Source: Actinomycetes bacterium (GTDB taxonomy: Bacteria; Actinomycetota; Acidimicrobiia; Spongiisociales; UBA5794). Taken from it: 7,519 nt of DNA. The stretch covers positions 1 through 7,519 of the forward strand of contig JAMBLH010000133.1 in assembly GCA_023336875.1 (NCBI GenBank), read 5' to 3'. Under the pieces are notes generated by a model, which was not told the DNA's origin, did not search any database, and was given only the letters and a program-made list of their open reading frames with translations. The position numbers were made by a program, and so were the translations under genes. How positions within the stretch are numbered: position 1 is the stretch's first letter; each line of letters opens with the position of its first letter. Positions 6,526 to 7,519 of the stretch are shown in pieces.

Positions 6526-7437
6526 ATGCAGCGATTCAAGAACATCCTATTTGTCACAGCTGAACAACCTCTTGCAGGCGAAGCGTATGAGAAGGCCGCA
6601 GATTTCGCGCTTCGCAACGGTGCTGTGGTCACCGTGATGGACGTGGTGGATTCCATTCCCCAGCGAAGACGCATGTTCGAGACTGAGCACGGCCTGTACG
6701 ACCTGCAGGACATGCTCGTCACCAACAGCTACGAACGGATCGACAAGATGCTGGGAAGCAGTGAGGTCCCTGTGGGGGCCACCCCTCAAACGGTCGTGGT
6801 GCCAGGAGAGCGCCACATCGAGATCATCCGGCGGGTTCTGGAGGAGGACCATGATCTGGTGATCGTTGCTGATGCCGAAGAGGGATATGACTCCACCACA
6901 CATCATCTGCTGAGAAAGGCACCGTGTCCTGTCTGGCTGATGACCCCATCAATCGAACACGAGCAGCGCATACTTGCCGCCGTCGATCCGGATCCTCTAC
7001 AGCCGACACAGGAACTCCTCAACGACGATGTGCTCGCTCTTGCAGTGGGTCTCGCGAGGCACGAGGATGTTCCACTCCACATCGTACATGCATGGAACGT
7101 ACCTCAGGGGGCGGGATTTGGTGTGTCCACATCGGATCAGCATGCCTTCCGCGAAGAGACGCTCACCCAACATCGGGAGAACCTGACGGCATTGCTGGAG
7201 CGACATGAACTGCCGGCGGACACGATTGTCCATTTCCTCGAAGGGAGCCCTGGCAAGGTCATTCGAAAGGTGATATTCCGCAGAAACATCACGACGATCG
7301 TCATGGGTACCGTGGCGCGCAGCGGTATTGCTGGATTGATCATCGGAAATACAGCAGAGACGATCCTCAGCCGTGTCGACTGCTCCGTCCTAGCGATCAA
7401 GCCTCAGGGCTTCGAGACTCCGGTTCGAATATCGTGA
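6526..7437 (+). CDS. UspE-like tandem universal stress protein
   Basis: This 303-residue protein has two Usp domains (about 3-139 and 147-298). The ATG at 6526 is chosen over an in-frame ATG at 6496 because AAGGAG (6515-6520) stands five bases before it and the protein then begins MQRFKNILFV, like its paralogues. Domain 1 has HLLRKAPCPVW (127-137) and no nucleotide motif. Domain 2 begins RILAAVDPDP and has GTVARSGIAGLIIGN (261-275), again with Ala in place of the second Gly. It ends CSVLAIKPQGFETPV. In domain 2 it matches the 4926-5858 protein very closely (GTVAR.GIAGL.IGNTAE), suggesting duplication within this locus, although it is on the opposite strand. It lies 169 bases after the regulator gene. 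A general stress role is likely; the specific partner is unknown. Confidence 0.92.
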   Translation: MQRFKNILFVTAEQPLAGEAYEKAADFALRNGAVVTVMDVVDSIPQRRRMFETEHGLYDLQDMLVTNSYERIDKMLGSSEVPVGATPQTVVVPGERHIEIIRRVLEEDHDLVIVADAEEGYDSTTHHLLRKAPCPVWLMTPSIEHEQRILAAVDPDPLQPTQELLNDDVLALAVGLARHEDVPLHIVHAWNVPQGAGFGVSTSDQHAFREETLTQHRENLTALLERHELPADTIVHFLEGSPGKVIRKVIFRRNITTIVMGTVARSGIAGLIIGNTAETILSRVDCSVLAIKPQGFETPVRIS

Positions 7438-7444
7438 ACATGTG

Positions 7445-7467
7445 GAGTCCCACTGTTCTGTGGACTC
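7445..7467 (+). terminator. Hairpin after the last USP gene, possible terminator
   Basis: GAGTC-C-CAC (7445-7453) pairs with GTGGACTC (7460-7467), an 8-bp stem with one bulged C and the loop TGTTCT. It begins seven bases after the stop codon. No T-run follows, so it would be a hairpin-only terminator of the kind often proposed in actinobacteria, or simply a 3'-end stabiliser. The last 50 bases of the window contain nothing else I can identify. Confidence 0.45.
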
Positions 7468-7519
7468 GTGGATCTGGGTGCGCCTCCCTTGCGGAGTTGC
7501 TCGGAGGCGACCAGGCGCA

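Overview
The window looks like a chromosomal segment from a moderately high-GC bacterium, most likely an actinobacterium. The P-type ATPase resembles mycobacterial CtpF, the tandem universal stress proteins (USPs) are UspE-like, there are GTG starts and strong AAGGAG-type ribosome binding sites, and the A+T-rich stretches are confined to the intergenic regions. The taxonomic call is from memory of protein families; no search was run. I found no RNA gene, CRISPR array, insertion sequence or prophage gene.

Layout. On the + strand: the C-terminal part of a CtpF-like cation P-type ATPase, cut by the left edge (1-1182), then a Kef-type cation:proton antiporter with a fused nucleotide-binding domain (1251-2864). 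Converging on it with a 14-base gap is a minus-strand run read from 5858 down to 2879. It holds a UspE-like tandem USP (4926-5858), a short broken gene relic (4714-4859), a second tandem USP of the ATP-binding type (3810-4682), and another UspE-like protein (2879-3793). A 195-base intergenic region with an operator-like palindrome separates this run from a divergent 100-residue winged-helix regulator (6054-6356). Next comes a third UspE-like gene (6526-7437) with its own upstream region and a hairpin after its stop codon.

How the genes may work together (inference). A cation pump, an RCK-gated cation:proton antiporter, four double-domain USPs and a small DNA-binding protein suggest a stress or dormancy module that adjusts ion balance and energy state. 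The pairing of a CtpF-type pump with USPs recalls the mycobacterial dormancy regulon (Rv1996/Rv1997), but I see no DosR-type box here. The divergent regulator and the palindrome next to the operon's -10 element suggest local control.

I do not see a wholly new system. The items most worth a second look are the frameshifted gene relic inside the USP operon, the intergenic dyads, the consistent Gly-to-Ala change in the nucleotide motif of the three UspE-like proteins, and the altered cation-site residues of the ATPase.
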